From the NCBI RefSeq assembly GCF_003383615.1, contig NZ_QNUL01000005.1:124001-188000 (forward strand): a stretch of DNA of 64,000 nt, given 5' to 3'. Under the pieces are notes generated by a model that was not told the DNA's origin, ran no database searches, and worked only from the letters and a program-made list of their open reading frames with translations. Each line of letters begins with the position of its first letter. The stretch's first letter is position 1. The position numbers were made by a program, and so were the translations under genes. The DNA comes from Dyadobacter luteus. Lineage in GTDB: Bacteria > Bacteroidota > Bacteroidia > Cytophagales > Spirosomataceae. Below are positions 34,483 through 43,282 of the stretch, piece by piece.

Positions 34483-36045
34483 TCAGTTGCCCGGAACAAT
34501 CTCAATCTCCTCCCCATACTGGTTATGGAATTTGAAGTCTGTAACGCCCAATGATGAATCCTTGATGAGTTTAACCCAGGTTTTGTATTGGAAGAACCAT
34601 TTTACTTGTCGGGAAATAATACCTTTTGTAAAATAGGAATGCAGGAATGGATGCAGTAAAATCGTAATTCCACGCTCATTTTGTTTTGAGAGCATATAAT
34701 CCAGATTGTTCTCAATTACATCTGAAACGAGAATACTTGCCTGAATACTTCCTGTACCACCGCAGGTAGGGCAGGTTTCGCGGGTGACGATATTCATTTC
34801 AGGTCTTACACGCTGACGTGTAATTTGCAGCAACCCGAATTTTGAAAGAGGAAGAACTGTGTATTTTGAGCGGTCGCCTTTCATTTCGTCCCGCATCGTA
34901 TCGAAAAGAACGCGTTTGTTTTCCGCTTTCTTCATATCGATAAAATCGACGACGATAATGCCACCCATATCGCGCAGACGCAACTGGCGGGCAACTTCTT
35001 TGGCTGCTTCGAGGTTCACACTCAGTGCCGTAGCTTCCTGATCTTCTTCAGAATTAGATTTGTTACCGCTGTTTACGTCGATAACGTGAAGTGCTTCTGT
35101 GTGCTCAATAATCAGGTATCCTCCGTTAGGAAGACTTACAGAGCGTCCGAACAATCCTTTAATTTGCTTTTCAAGACCAAACTGTTCAAACAGTTTATTC
35201 TTACCATTATGCAGTCGGAGAATGTTCTCTTTTTCAGGAGCAATGTTGTGGATGTATGCTTTGATATCGTCATACACCTCTTTAGAATCCACGGTGATAC
35301 TGTCGAAAGATTCGTTCAGCATATCGCGGATGATGGAAGAAGCACGGTTCATTTCACCTATCACGCGGTCACGTGGTTTGGCATCACGAAGTGCTTTAAT
35401 TCCGTTTTCCCACTTATCAAGGCAATCCTGAAGATCTTTATTCAGTTCGTCAACATCTTTTCCTGTCGCTACTGTACGGATAATTACTCCGAAGTTGGCA
35501 GGCTTGATGGATGACATCAATCTTTGCAAACGGTTTCTTTCCTGCTTGTCAGTAATCTTCTTGGAAAGGTTTACTGAGTTGGAAAAAGGAACCAGAACGA
35601 TGTAACGACCGGCAATCGAAATGTCGCAGGATAAACGGGGACCTTTGGTAGAGATTGGTTCTTTTACAATCTGAACCAGAATAGGCTGATTTTTGGAGAG
35701 TACTTTATCAATTTTTCCAAGCTTCTCAATTTCAGGCTCCATCTTGAAGTTATTCAATTTGCCTGAATTCGCACGCTTGGAGATTACATCCTTGGTGAGT
35801 TTGTTAAGAGAGTTAATATTCGGACCCAGATCTAAATAATGCAGAAATGCATCCTTTTCAAATCCCACATCTACAAAGGCAGCATTAAGCCCTGCCACCA
35901 GTTTCCTGACTGTACCGAGGTAAATATCACCTACGGTAAAGCTTTGATCCGGTGTTTCAACGTGATACTCTAAAAGACGTTTATCCTGCAAAAGGGCTAT
36001 ACGCTCTCCCTTTTGAGTAGAATTGATTAGTAATTCGTTACTCAA
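34483..36045 (-). CDS. rng: Ribonuclease E/G family protein (RNase G)
   Basis: Endoribonuclease for rRNA and mRNA processing, 520 residues, RNase G-like without the long RNase E tail. The S1 domain occupies ~36-125 (GDIYLGTVRKLVAGLNAAFV), the catalytic aspartates lie in HVIDVNSGNKS and GGIIVVDFIDMKKAENKR, and the Zn-link CPTCGGTGSI comes near residue 425. Together with HU, mutY, ssb and gldE it reproduces a gene neighbourhood I recall as conserved in Bacteroidota. First gene of the minus strand beyond the AGCTAAC repeat. Confidence 0.92.
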   Translation of the reverse strand: MSNELLINSTQKGERIALLQDKRLLEYHVETPDQSFTVGDIYLGTVRKLVAGLNAAFVDVGFEKDAFLHYLDLGPNINSLNKLTKDVISKRANSGKLNNFKMEPEIEKLGKIDKVLSKNQPILVQIVKEPISTKGPRLSCDISIAGRYIVLVPFSNSVNLSKKITDKQERNRLQRLMSSIKPANFGVIIRTVATGKDVDELNKDLQDCLDKWENGIKALRDAKPRDRVIGEMNRASSIIRDMLNESFDSITVDSKEVYDDIKAYIHNIAPEKENILRLHNGKNKLFEQFGLEKQIKGLFGRSVSLPNGGYLIIEHTEALHVIDVNSGNKSNSEEDQEATALSVNLEAAKEVARQLRLRDMGGIIVVDFIDMKKAENKRVLFDTMRDEMKGDRSKYTVLPLSKFGLLQITRQRVRPEMNIVTRETCPTCGGTGSIQASILVSDVIENNLDYMLSKQNERGITILLHPFLHSYFTKGIISRQVKWFFQYKTWVKLIKDSSLGVTDFKFHNQYGEEIEIVPGN

Positions 36046-36133
36046 TGTTCCACCAACTGAATGGCTATCTTAATGTTAATACTCGACCTCCTCATAGAAT
36101 TAATGAGGCATTACGCAACCGTGAAGAAGGTAT

Positions 36134-36156
36134 GACCGGATTGTAGCAATCCGGTC
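36134..36156. terminator. Hairpin between the 29-residue gene and rng
   Basis: GACCGGATTG (36134-36143) pairs perfectly with CAATCCGGTC (36147-36156) around a TAG loop. It lies 10 bp after the stop of the small basic gene on the minus strand. No long T-tract follows, so it may act as processing or stability hairpin as well as terminator. Confidence 0.5.
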
Positions 36157-36165
36157 AATTACCAA

Positions 36166-36255
36166 TTATTTCTTCTTATGTCTGTTTTTTCTAAGGCGTT
36201 TCTTTCTCTTGTGAGTGGAGATCTTATGTCTCTTTCTTTTCTTTCCGCAAGGCAT
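36166..36255 (-). CDS. AURKAIP1/COX24-type small basic protein (29 residues)
   Basis: A very short gene read on the minus strand: ATG at 36253-36255, 29 codons, stop TAA at 36166-36168. The product starts MPCGKKRKRHKISTHKRKK and ends RLRKNRHKKK, over half Lys, Arg and His. This matches the widespread Bacteroidota AURKAIP1/COX24-domain proteins, related to mitochondrial small-subunit protein mS38, and points to a ribosome-bound role. It lies between rng and the TPR gene on the same strand. Recognition is by the K-H-K-I-S-x-H-K-R-K-K core; the ribosomal role is inferred from the mitochondrial relative. Confidence 0.8.
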   Translation of the reverse strand: MPCGKKRKRHKISTHKRKKRLRKNRHKKK

Positions 36256-36301
36256 AACTTATTCGTTTAATATAAATAATTGTGTTGTATACTTAATTCA
36301 A

Positions 36302-37147
36302 TCAGTTGTTGAGCCGCTGTTCCAGTTCGCCGATAGCTTGCTGAATAACAGGATCCTTTTCTTCTTTTTTAACTTCAGAAAGGACTTTTCTGGCTTCATC
36401 ATTTTTACCAAGTTCTACCAAAGTTAAACCGAGATAGAATTTAGCTTTGGTGTTGGCAGGGTTGTTCGTCAGTATCTGACGGAAGCGGTCAGCTGCCTTC
36501 GAATATTGATTTGAACGCATCGACAGAATACCAAGATTGAACAAAGCCAATTCATTGGTAGGGTCTGTATCGATTACCTCACGTAACATGGTTATACCCT
36601 GCATAGGGTTTTCTGTGTTTACGTAAGTCATGGCCATATTGGCTTTTACTGCCAGCAGACCTGAATTCTTATCAATTGCCTTTTGATAATACTCACGGGT
36701 TTTTATCCCAAGATTTTTCGACTTTTGCTCATCCACTGCAAAGCCGTATGCTGCGTAGTAACGATCACCAGTCCTGACTATGTTATCCAGAGAAGGATCT
36801 AGGATAGCCACTTGTTCAGCATAAAAGGCAGCGCTGTCGAATTTCTGCAATTCTGTAAATTTATCAGAAAGTTTTATTCCGGCAGTAACTTTTTCTTTAT
36901 CGTTTGCAAGAATGAAGCCACCTCTAAGCTGATCAACGGTTTTTTGTTGTTCAGGTGATAAAGTGGCTCCATCGTGCGAATTGGCAGGTGTCTCAGATGG
37001 AGTCGATGCGCTTGATGCCTCGGCTGTCTGAGCTTTTTCAGTGTCCACTTCTTTCCCTTTGTTATTGACAACTACCTTAGGCAGACTGAATAGAGTACCT
37101 ACTAAGGCAACTGCAAGTACACAAGAAAGCAAAATGGATTTTTTCAT
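36302..37147 (-). CDS. Tetratricopeptide repeat protein
   Basis: About 281 residues with an N-terminal signal or anchor (KSILLSCVLAVALVGTLFSL) and a low-complexity Ala/Thr/Ser-rich linker. At least three TPR-like helical pairs follow (for example NELALFNLGILSMRSNQYSK and NTKAKFYLGLTLVELGKNDE). The start MKKSILLSC at 37147 gives a proper signal segment; five residues upstream are possible. It is a periplasmic or membrane-facing scaffold; partners unknown. It lies 30 bp after the HU gene, in one minus-strand unit with the small basic gene and rng. Confidence 0.8.
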   Translation of the reverse strand: MKKSILLSCVLAVALVGTLFSLPKVVVNNKGKEVDTEKAQTAEASSASTPSETPANSHDGATLSPEQQKTVDQLRGGFILANDKEKVTAGIKLSDKFTELQKFDSAAFYAEQVAILDPSLDNIVRTGDRYYAAYGFAVDEQKSKNLGIKTREYYQKAIDKNSGLLAVKANMAMTYVNTENPMQGITMLREVIDTDPTNELALFNLGILSMRSNQYSKAADRFRQILTNNPANTKAKFYLGLTLVELGKNDEARKVLSEVKKEEKDPVIQQAIGELEQRLNN

Positions 37148-37177
37148 ACTGTTTATAACCAAACCTTGTGAGGTGAA

Positions 37178-37483
37178 TTACTTTTCAGCGTAAGCTTTAA
37201 GTTTGTCACTTTCTTTAACCTGTTCAACGAAAACTTTAGCAGGTTTGAAACTTGGTACAAAATGCTCGTCAATAATCATTGAAGTTCCCTTTGAGATATT
37301 ACGGGCTACTTTACGTGCACGCTTTTTGTTTATGAAGCTACCAAAGCCTCTAACATAAAGATTCTCACCATCAGAAAGTGAGTCCTTTACCACGGTGAAA
37401 AACGATTCTAGCGTTTGTTGAACATCGCCCTTGTCTACGCCTGTTTTCTCAGAAATTTGTGCGATTACGTCTGCCTTAGTCAC
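37178..37483 (-). CDS. HU/IHF-family DNA-binding protein
   Basis: A 101-residue nucleoid protein: TKADVIAQISEKTGVDKGDV, then the HU signature ENLYVRGFGSFINKKRARKV and the beta-arm NISKGTSMIIDEHFVPSFKP. The C-terminal Lys-rich tail (VKESDKLKAYAEK) extends slightly beyond a minimal HU. It is divergent from mutY, with promoter-like sites between. Confidence 0.92.
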   Translation of the reverse strand: MTKADVIAQISEKTGVDKGDVQQTLESFFTVVKDSLSDGENLYVRGFGSFINKKRARKVARNISKGTSMIIDEHFVPSFKPAKVFVEQVKESDKLKAYAEK

Positions 37484-37549
37484 TTTGATTGTTTACTTTA
37501 AGTGGATATTATTTCATTTATTTACTTCCTCCTCCAAATTTTGGGAACA

Positions 37550-37557
37550 CAAAGGTA
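37550..37557 (-). promoter_or_regulatory. Candidate -7 element of the HU gene
   Basis: On the minus strand this reads TACCTTTG, a full match to TAnnTTTG, with a T-rich -33-like TTTT about 20 bp upstream. It is 67 bp before the HU ATG. The overlapping plus strand carries TATTTTTA at 37561-37568, a possible divergent -7 for mutY. Confidence 0.4.
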
Positions 37558-37642
37558 CGCTATTTTTACCTGAATTTAAAAGGATGGCTTTTCCATTTTT
37601 TTTATAATCGGTTAAAAAACAGAGTATATAAGTACAAACGAT

Positions 37643-38722
37643 ATGCTATCCGATCAGTTACAGATCATTGATTTTAATAAAAGGCTTAAAACCTGGTACA
37701 TCCAAAATCACAGGCCTTTACCATGGCGGGAGACAAGAGATCCATATAAAATATGGCTGTCCGAAATTATTCTTCAGCAGACACGGGTTGCTCAGGGATT
37801 GCCTTACTATGAAAGGTTTACAGAGACGTATCCGACAGTGTCTGATCTGGCGTCGGCGGAAGAAAAGGACGTACTCAGGCTGTGGCAGGGACTGGGCTAT
37901 TATTCAAGAGCGCGCAATATGCACTACACTGCCCGCCAGATTATGACAGAGTTCGGAGGGAGTTTCCCTTCCACAGCTGCCCGGCTTTCGAAACTAAAAG
38001 GCTTGGGGCATTACACTGCTGCAGCCGTAGCTTCATTTGCTTTTGATGAAGTAATTCCCGCTGTGGACGGGAATGTGTACAGAGTTATGGCGAGGTTGTT
38101 TGGGATTTATACGGACATATTGAGCAATGAAGGGAAAAAGGAGTTTACAGAGACTGCACAGCAACTTATATCCAGAGAAGATCCGGCTATTTACAATCAG
38201 GCGATGATCGAATTTGGGGCGCTTCAGTGTGTTCCTGTATCTCCCAAATGTGATGTATGTACCTTCAGGGATATGTGTTATGCCAACATGCACAATAAGC
38301 AATCCGAATTGCCGGTGAAGCTGAAAAAAGTGAAGGTACGCAGCAGATATTTCAACTATTTTATCACTGAGTGTGAGCATAAAATAGCAATGAAGGAGCG
38401 TTTGGGGAAGGATATCTGGAAAGGTTTGTATGATTTCCCAATGACTGAAACTTCTCATGAAATTGATACGTTGGATGATTTGCCGGTAAACCAGGCTGTG
38501 GATAGCATTCTTCGCACTGGAAGAATCAGGAATGTTCCTAAAACTTATACGCATTTGTTGACACATCAGAAGTTGTTTGTCCGGTTCTGGTGGATTGATA
38601 TTACAAATGATGCTGATTTACCATCTATGGATGGATATCATTTTTATGATACAGATGAAGTGGCCAATCTGCCAAAACCAATATTGGTTGATATGGTTCT
38701 CAAAGAGGAAGGGTATCTATGA
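37643..38722 (+). CDS. mutY: A/G-specific adenine glycosylase
   Basis: Removes adenine mispaired with 8-oxoguanine. The catalytic Glu lies in WLSEIILQQTRV, the helix-hairpin-helix in KLKGLGHYTAAAVASFAF with VDGNVYRVMAR holding the catalytic Asp, and the [4Fe-4S] ligands in QCVPVSPKCDVCTFRDMC (C-x6-C-x2-C-x5-C). The C-terminal NUDIX-like domain (~225-355) contacts 8-oxoG. 359 residues, normal. Divergent from HU; ssb follows 92 bp downstream. Confidence 0.93.
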   Translation: MLSDQLQIIDFNKRLKTWYIQNHRPLPWRETRDPYKIWLSEIILQQTRVAQGLPYYERFTETYPTVSDLASAEEKDVLRLWQGLGYYSRARNMHYTARQIMTEFGGSFPSTAARLSKLKGLGHYTAAAVASFAFDEVIPAVDGNVYRVMARLFGIYTDILSNEGKKEFTETAQQLISREDPAIYNQAMIEFGALQCVPVSPKCDVCTFRDMCYANMHNKQSELPVKLKKVKVRSRYFNYFITECEHKIAMKERLGKDIWKGLYDFPMTETSHEIDTLDDLPVNQAVDSILRTGRIRNVPKTYTHLLTHQKLFVRFWWIDITNDADLPSMDGYHFYDTDEVANLPKPILVDMVLKEEGYL

Positions 38723-38814
38723 GAAGGATAGTGCTATAGCTTTGATGTACTGTTTTAAGTTATTATCAACTATCTTTAAATTATATAATTGCAAATATTT
38801 AGAACAAAAAAATT

Positions 38815-39285
38815 ATGGCAGGGAGTGTTAATAAAGTGATTCTGATTGGAAATTTGGGGAGCGATCCGGAAGTACGTTATCTGGAAAGTGGCTCTGCAGT
38901 TGCTAAGTTTAGTATTGCTACGACCGAAAGTTATACCAACAAAAGTGGTGAAAGGGTCGACAATACGGAATGGCACCGAATTGAACTTTGGGAAGGTCTT
39001 GCCAAGGTGGCAGAAAAATACCTGAAGAAAGGTAATCAGGTGTATATTGAAGGTCGTATTCGAACTGATAACTGGACTGACAAAGATGGGCAGCAAAAAT
39101 CGGGTGTGACGATTCGCGCCAATAGTATGACACTTCTGGGAGGACCAGCAGGTGGAGGTTCAAATGAGAATAGCAATCATGGGTATGCGCAACAGCAGGC
39201 ACCCGCGCGGCAAGTTCCGAGGGCTAGCGACCCGGTTCCGCCTTCGATGGCAGCCGGAAGTGACGACGACGATCTGCCATTCTGA
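38815..39285 (+). CDS. ssb: Single-stranded DNA-binding protein
   Basis: 156 residues: OB-fold starting SVNKVILIGNLGSDPEVRYL, WHRIELWEGLAKVAEKYLKK and GNQVYIEGRIRTDNW, followed by a Gly/Asn/Gln/Pro-rich linker and the acidic protein-interaction tip DDDDLPF. It lies between mutY and gldE, a neighbourhood typical of the phylum. A 15-bp stem hairpin follows the stop. Confidence 0.94.
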   Translation: MAGSVNKVILIGNLGSDPEVRYLESGSAVAKFSIATTESYTNKSGERVDNTEWHRIELWEGLAKVAEKYLKKGNQVYIEGRIRTDNWTDKDGQQKSGVTIRANSMTLLGGPAGGGSNENSNHGYAQQQAPARQVPRASDPVPPSMAAGSDDDDLPF

Positions 39286-39292
39286 TATATGC

Positions 39293-39330
39293 CGGACTTT
39301 TGTCTGCCGCTAACTGCAGACAAAAGTCCG
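39293..39330 (+). terminator. Long hairpin after ssb
   Basis: CGGACTTTTGTCTGC (39293-39307) and GCAGACAAAAGTCCG (39316-39330) form a perfect 15-bp stem with an 8-nt loop, 7 bp after the ssb stop. No T-tract follows, so partial read-through into gldE is possible. Confidence 0.6.
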
Positions 39331-39452
39331 CTAAAGCTAATCCCCGGCAATATACAATGATTGAAATATTGTATACGGATATGAAGGCACTTCTGCTCAG
39401 AATCGTTACATTTATGATAACATAGCTTATTACGAACGTTTTTCAGCAATCT

Positions 39453-40838
39453 GTGAAAGATAAAACCGATAACGAAGATCCTCTTCCCCGAAAGCGGTGG
39501 GGGTTATTAAATCCCCCTGAATTATCACAATTTGTGTCAGAAGATATATTCTCAAATCTTCAGATTTACAAAAAAGTCTCCTATTCTTACAGAGCTATTC
39601 CCCTCATCGCCGGTATTGAAATTCCGATAGATAAGTATCTGGTTTATGACCTTTCATTTGTAATATTCCTGTTTGTCCTTTCCCTTTTTTTCTCAGGTAT
39701 CAGAGCCGCCTATTCTGCTGCGGGGCTGATGGAAAATCCGTGGGAACGGAAATCAGATACCGATAACCTCCTTCCCAGTCGTATACAGCAACTGACGCTC
39801 TCACTAATGCAGCGTGGAGTTACGCTTGGTGCGGTACTTTTGGCAGCACGCCTCGCCTGGCTTCATTTACAGGGAACTGAAGAGCAGATAGTCAGATGGT
39901 CGGTGATTGGATTCCTTTGCTTATGGATCTGGTTGGATGCAATGGTTCGTTTCAACAGTGCAAGGAAGGCATTGGATCTGATTCCTAAAATTACAGGCAT
40001 CACAAAGTTTTTGATCAAAGTTTGTAGCCCGTTGACAAAACCAGTGATGAAACTCGGGTTTGCAGTGGGCATACTTACTCCCGAAGGAGCAGAAATATCG
40101 ACAGAGCGACTTGAAGCCAAAGCAGAAAGTGAGGAAGAATCGGATCTGCTCCGTGGACTGGCGAATTTCAGACAGACCAATGCAAAAAAGGCGATGCAAG
40201 CCAGGTTGCATATTACGGCATTTGATATTGAGCTGAATTTCCATGAGCTCATGGACAAAATCAATAAATCAGGTTATTCGAGAGTGCCGGTTTTTAGGGA
40301 GGATCTGGATCATATTGAAGGTATTCTTAATGTTAAAGATTTGCTTCCGCACTTGCATCTGGATGAGCATTTCAACTGGCAGAAGCTGATCAGACCGGTG
40401 TATTTTATCCCGGAAAGCAAACGTCTGGATGATTTAATGCAGGATTTTCAGACCAGAAGGGTTCATATGGCTATTGTCGTCGACGAGTACGGCGGTACAA
40501 GCGGACTTATTACATTGGAGGATATCATTGAGGAAATATTCGGAGATATTAATGACGAATACGACGAAGATGAAGAGGTTAACTATACCCAGGTTGACGA
40601 AAATACTTACGTTTTTGAGGGAAGAGTATTGATCAATGATTTATGCCGACTGTTAGGACTCGAAACAGATTACTTCGATGAAGTGCGTGGTGGAAGTGAG
40701 TCGCTGGCTGGTCTGCTTTTAGAACTTTTTTCAAGATTGCCCCGTACCGGAGAAATAGCAACACACAGAGAAATTACTTTTAAAGTACAGTCTGCTGATA
40801 AAAAACGGATCAAAAAAGTAAGGGTTTTAGTGTCTTGA
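39453..40838 (+). CDS. gldE: GldE-like CNNM/CBS-domain membrane protein
   Basis: A 461-residue member of the HlyC/CorC (CNNM) family. The N-terminal membrane part is degenerate (VIFLFVLSLFFSGIRAAYSA and a second segment near 120-160). The CBS pair follows (SRVPVFREDLDHIEGILNVK and MAIVVDEYGGTSGLITLEDI), then a C-terminal CorC-HlyC domain. Identification as GldE, a gliding-motility protein, rests on this architecture and on its place right after mutY-ssb, where I recall gldE lying in gliding Bacteroidota. gldD, the usual next gene, is not present; guaB follows. GTG at 39453 is the only reasonable start after the in-frame stop at 39423. Confidence 0.75.
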   Translation: MKDKTDNEDPLPRKRWGLLNPPELSQFVSEDIFSNLQIYKKVSYSYRAIPLIAGIEIPIDKYLVYDLSFVIFLFVLSLFFSGIRAAYSAAGLMENPWERKSDTDNLLPSRIQQLTLSLMQRGVTLGAVLLAARLAWLHLQGTEEQIVRWSVIGFLCLWIWLDAMVRFNSARKALDLIPKITGITKFLIKVCSPLTKPVMKLGFAVGILTPEGAEISTERLEAKAESEEESDLLRGLANFRQTNAKKAMQARLHITAFDIELNFHELMDKINKSGYSRVPVFREDLDHIEGILNVKDLLPHLHLDEHFNWQKLIRPVYFIPESKRLDDLMQDFQTRRVHMAIVVDEYGGTSGLITLEDIIEEIFGDINDEYDEDEEVNYTQVDENTYVFEGRVLINDLCRLLGLETDYFDEVRGGSESLAGLLLELFSRLPRTGEIATHREITFKVQSADKKRIKKVRVLVS

Positions 40839-40872
40839 TTTTTAATATGTTACGCTTATCGAATTAATGCAG

Positions 40873-40912
40873 TTTTGAGCTGAAAAGTATATTTTATTTT
40901 TTCAGCTCAAAA
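40873..40912. terminator. Bidirectional-type terminator between gldE and guaB
   Basis: TTTTGAGCTGAAAA (40873-40886) pairs perfectly with TTTTCAGCTCAAAA (40899-40912) around a T/A-rich loop, 35 bp after gldE. It ends the mutY-ssb-gldE run and isolates guaB. Confidence 0.75.
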
Positions 40913-40932
40913 CTTCTGGTTAATTTTACCCG

Positions 40933-40956
40933 GCAAATAACTATAAAATTATTTGC
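40933..40956 (+). promoter_or_regulatory. guaB: Leader hairpin abutting the guaB start codon
   Basis: GCAAATAA (40933-40940) and TTATTTGC (40949-40956) form a perfect 8-bp stem that ends one base before the ATG at 40958. A -7-like TAATTTTA at 40921-40928 would start transcription close to the left arm, making the hairpin nearly the whole leader. It could limit ribosome access. Confidence 0.4.
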
Positions 40957-40957
40957 T

Positions 40958-42430
40958 ATGAGTACATCCCCATCCCCCGGCCTCATCGAGGCACTCACCT
41001 ACGACGACGTTCTGCTGCTTCCCGGTTATTCGGAAACTCTTCCACGGGACACTACTGTCAAAACCAAACTTACCCGTAACATTGAGCTCAATATTCCCAT
41101 TGTATCGGCAGCGATGGATACTGTTACCGAATCGGATCTTGCCATTGCTATGGCACAGGAAGGAGGTATAGGAATTATTCATAAAAACATGAGTATAGAA
41201 GCGCAGGCCGAGCAGGTTCGCAAGGTGAAGCGTTCCGAAAGCGGGATGATTCTTGACCCGATCACACTTCCTGAAAATGCCAAACTGGGTGACGCACTCC
41301 AGATTATGCGTGAATTTAAGATCGGTGGAATTCCTGTTATTGACGACAACCATAAACTGATTGGTATTCTTACCAACCGTGATATGCGTTTCGAGCGTGA
41401 TTTGTCCAGGCCGGTAACTGAGTTGATGACAAAGGAGAATATCATTACAGCTTCCGACGGTCTTTCCATGGAAGATGCTGAGGTGATTCTTCAGGAATAT
41501 AAAATTGAGAAATTACCGATCGTTAACAGCGAATATCAGCTTACCGGACTAATTACTTACAAGGATATATTGAAAAGAAAATCGCATCCCAATGCATGTA
41601 AAGACGCTTATGGTCGTCTGCGGGTGGGTGCTGCCGTAGGTGTTACAGCGGATCTTTTGAAAAGAGTGCAAGCGTTGGTGAAGGCGGGAGTCGATATAAT
41701 CAGTCTGGATACTGCCCACGGGCATTCGAAAGGTGTAATTGATGCAGTGAAATTGGTGAAAGCGCAATTCCCTAAGCTAGATGTGATAGCGGGAAATATC
41801 GCTACCGGCGAAGCAGCACTTGCTTTAGCAGAAGCAGGTGCCGATGCCGTGAAAGTGGGGGTAGGACCGGGAAGTATCTGTACCACGCGGATCATAGCGG
41901 GAATAGGGGTACCTCAGCTTACAGCTGTGATGTGGGCATCCAAAGCGTTAGAGGGAACAGGTGTAACAGTTATTGCAGATGGAGGAATACGTTATTCCGG
42001 AGATATGACCAAAGCGTTGGCAGCCGGAGCCAGTACCATTATGATTGGTTCGATGTTGGCTGGAAGCGACGAAGCTCCCGGAGAAATTGTTATTTATGAA
42101 GGACGAAAATTCAAATCTTACCGCGGAATGGGGTCAGTGGAAGCAATGGGTGAAGGTTCCAAAGATCGTTATTTCCAGGATGCAGAAGATGACGCACGAA
42201 AATTGGTTCCTGAAGGAATAGTAGGAAGAGTACCTTTTAAGGGAAAGGTTTCTGAAATAATTTATCAGATGGTAGGGGGATTGAAAGCGGGTATGGGTTA
42301 TTGCGGAGCAAGTGATATAGCCACACTACAAAAGGCGACTTTCGTTAAAATAACTTCTGCCGGTGTGAGGGAAAGTCATCCTCACGATGTGATGATACAG
42401 AAAGAGGCGCCGAACTATAGTTCAAAATAA
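40958..42430 (+). CDS. guaB: IMP dehydrogenase
   Basis: Oxidises IMP to XMP with NAD, the committed step of GMP synthesis. 490 residues: [20 protein letters not shown], then the two CBS domains at ~95-210 ([20 protein letters not shown]). The catalytic-cysteine loop is [20 protein letters not shown], followed by [12 protein letters not shown], the flap [12 protein letters not shown] and the C-terminal [14 protein letters not shown]. Preceded by a terminator and a start-proximal hairpin; followed by a strong terminator. Confidence 0.95.
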   Translation: MSTSPSPGLIEALTYDDVLLLPGYSETLPRDTTVKTKLTRNIELNIPIVSAAMDTVTESDLAIAMAQEGGIGIIHKNMSIEAQAEQVRKVKRSESGMILDPITLPENAKLGDALQIMREFKIGGIPVIDDNHKLIGILTNRDMRFERDLSRPVTELMTKENIITASDGLSMEDAEVILQEYKIEKLPIVNSEYQLTGLITYKDILKRKSHPNACKDAYGRLRVGAAVGVTADLLKRVQALVKAGVDIISLDTAHGHSKGVIDAVKLVKAQFPKLDVIAGNIATGEAALALAEAGADAVKVGVGPGSICTTRIIAGIGVPQLTAVMWASKALEGTGVTVIADGGIRYSGDMTKALAAGASTIMIGSMLAGSDEAPGEIVIYEGRKFKSYRGMGSVEAMGEGSKDRYFQDAEDDARKLVPEGIVGRVPFKGKVSEIIYQMVGGLKAGMGYCGASDIATLQKATFVKITSAGVRESHPHDVMIQKEAPNYSSK

Positions 42431-42474
42431 CGGAGAATAGTTGGTATTCGGCGATCTGCTGTCGGTAGGTTAAA

Positions 42475-42517
42475 AATACAATGCCTCGTCCCATTTCTGT
42501 AGACGAGGCATTGTATT
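42475..42517. terminator. Bidirectional terminator between guaB and the DedA gene
   Basis: AATACAATGCCTCGTC (42475-42490) pairs perfectly with GACGAGGCATTGTATT (42502-42517), a 16-bp stem with an 11-nt loop, placed between convergent genes. Confidence 0.85.
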
Positions 42518-42563
42518 ATTGATTATCAATATCGGAAGGAGCCGAAAGGTGATTGCCCTCAAC

Positions 42564-43220
42564 TTATGCCGCGCTTGGCTTAGCAAATTTGCTTTTCAGA
42601 TATCCAAAAATCATTGGAAGGATTGAGAAACCGATGATTCCGAAGATCACAAGTTCGAAGTTCTTTTTAACAATTTCCATATTTCCGAAGAAGTACCCCA
42701 AAAGGGTTAATGAAGGAACCCAAAGTAACGCACCAATTACGCAATAGGTGATATATTTTGAATAAGTCATACTCCCTGCTCCGGCAACGAACGGTGCTAC
42801 GGTACGAACGATAGGGATGAAGCGAGCCATAATAACAGTACTGCCACCATGTTTTTCGTAAAAAGCTTCTGTTTTTTCAAGATATTCCCTTTTTAAGAAT
42901 AATACCCGTTCGCGTTTCCTTATTTCGCCACCGAACTTACTACCCATAAAGTAGTTAACGTTATCTCCAAGTAGTGCGGCGATGATTAAAATGATGATGA
43001 TTAACCAAACATTCAGTCCTGCAGTTTCGTTGGCAGCAATGGCACCTGCTGCAAATAGCAGCGAATCACCCGGAAGAAGGGGCATAATCACGAGTCCCGT
43101 CTCAGTGAATACAATCAGAAAAAGGATGACATATGTAAGTGTGCCATACTCCTGAACGATGTCAAAAAGATGTTTATCAAGATGAAGAAAAATGTCAATA
43201 AACTGCTTAATTAATTCCAT
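42564..43220 (-). CDS. DedA-family membrane protein
   Basis: A 218-residue multi-pass protein of the DedA (VTT/SNARE-associated) family. The conserved amphipathic/re-entrant segments are visible as FTETGLVIMPLLPGDSLLFA and GGSTVIMARFIPIVRTVAPF followed by VAGAGSMTYSKY. DedA proteins act in lipid flipping (undecaprenyl phosphate or phosphatidylethanolamine) and proton-motive-force-dependent processes. Single gene, convergent with guaB. Confidence 0.9.
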   Translation of the reverse strand: MELIKQFIDIFLHLDKHLFDIVQEYGTLTYVILFLIVFTETGLVIMPLLPGDSLLFAAGAIAANETAGLNVWLIIIILIIAALLGDNVNYFMGSKFGGEIRKRERVLFLKREYLEKTEAFYEKHGGSTVIMARFIPIVRTVAPFVAGAGSMTYSKYITYCVIGALLWVPSLTLLGYFFGNMEIVKKNFELVIFGIIGFSILPMIFGYLKSKFAKPSAA

Positions 43221-43282
43221 GATCTAAGGTTAGATGATATTTTGATAAAAAATTACATGCTTCGGTTTGGTGTCATGTGATT

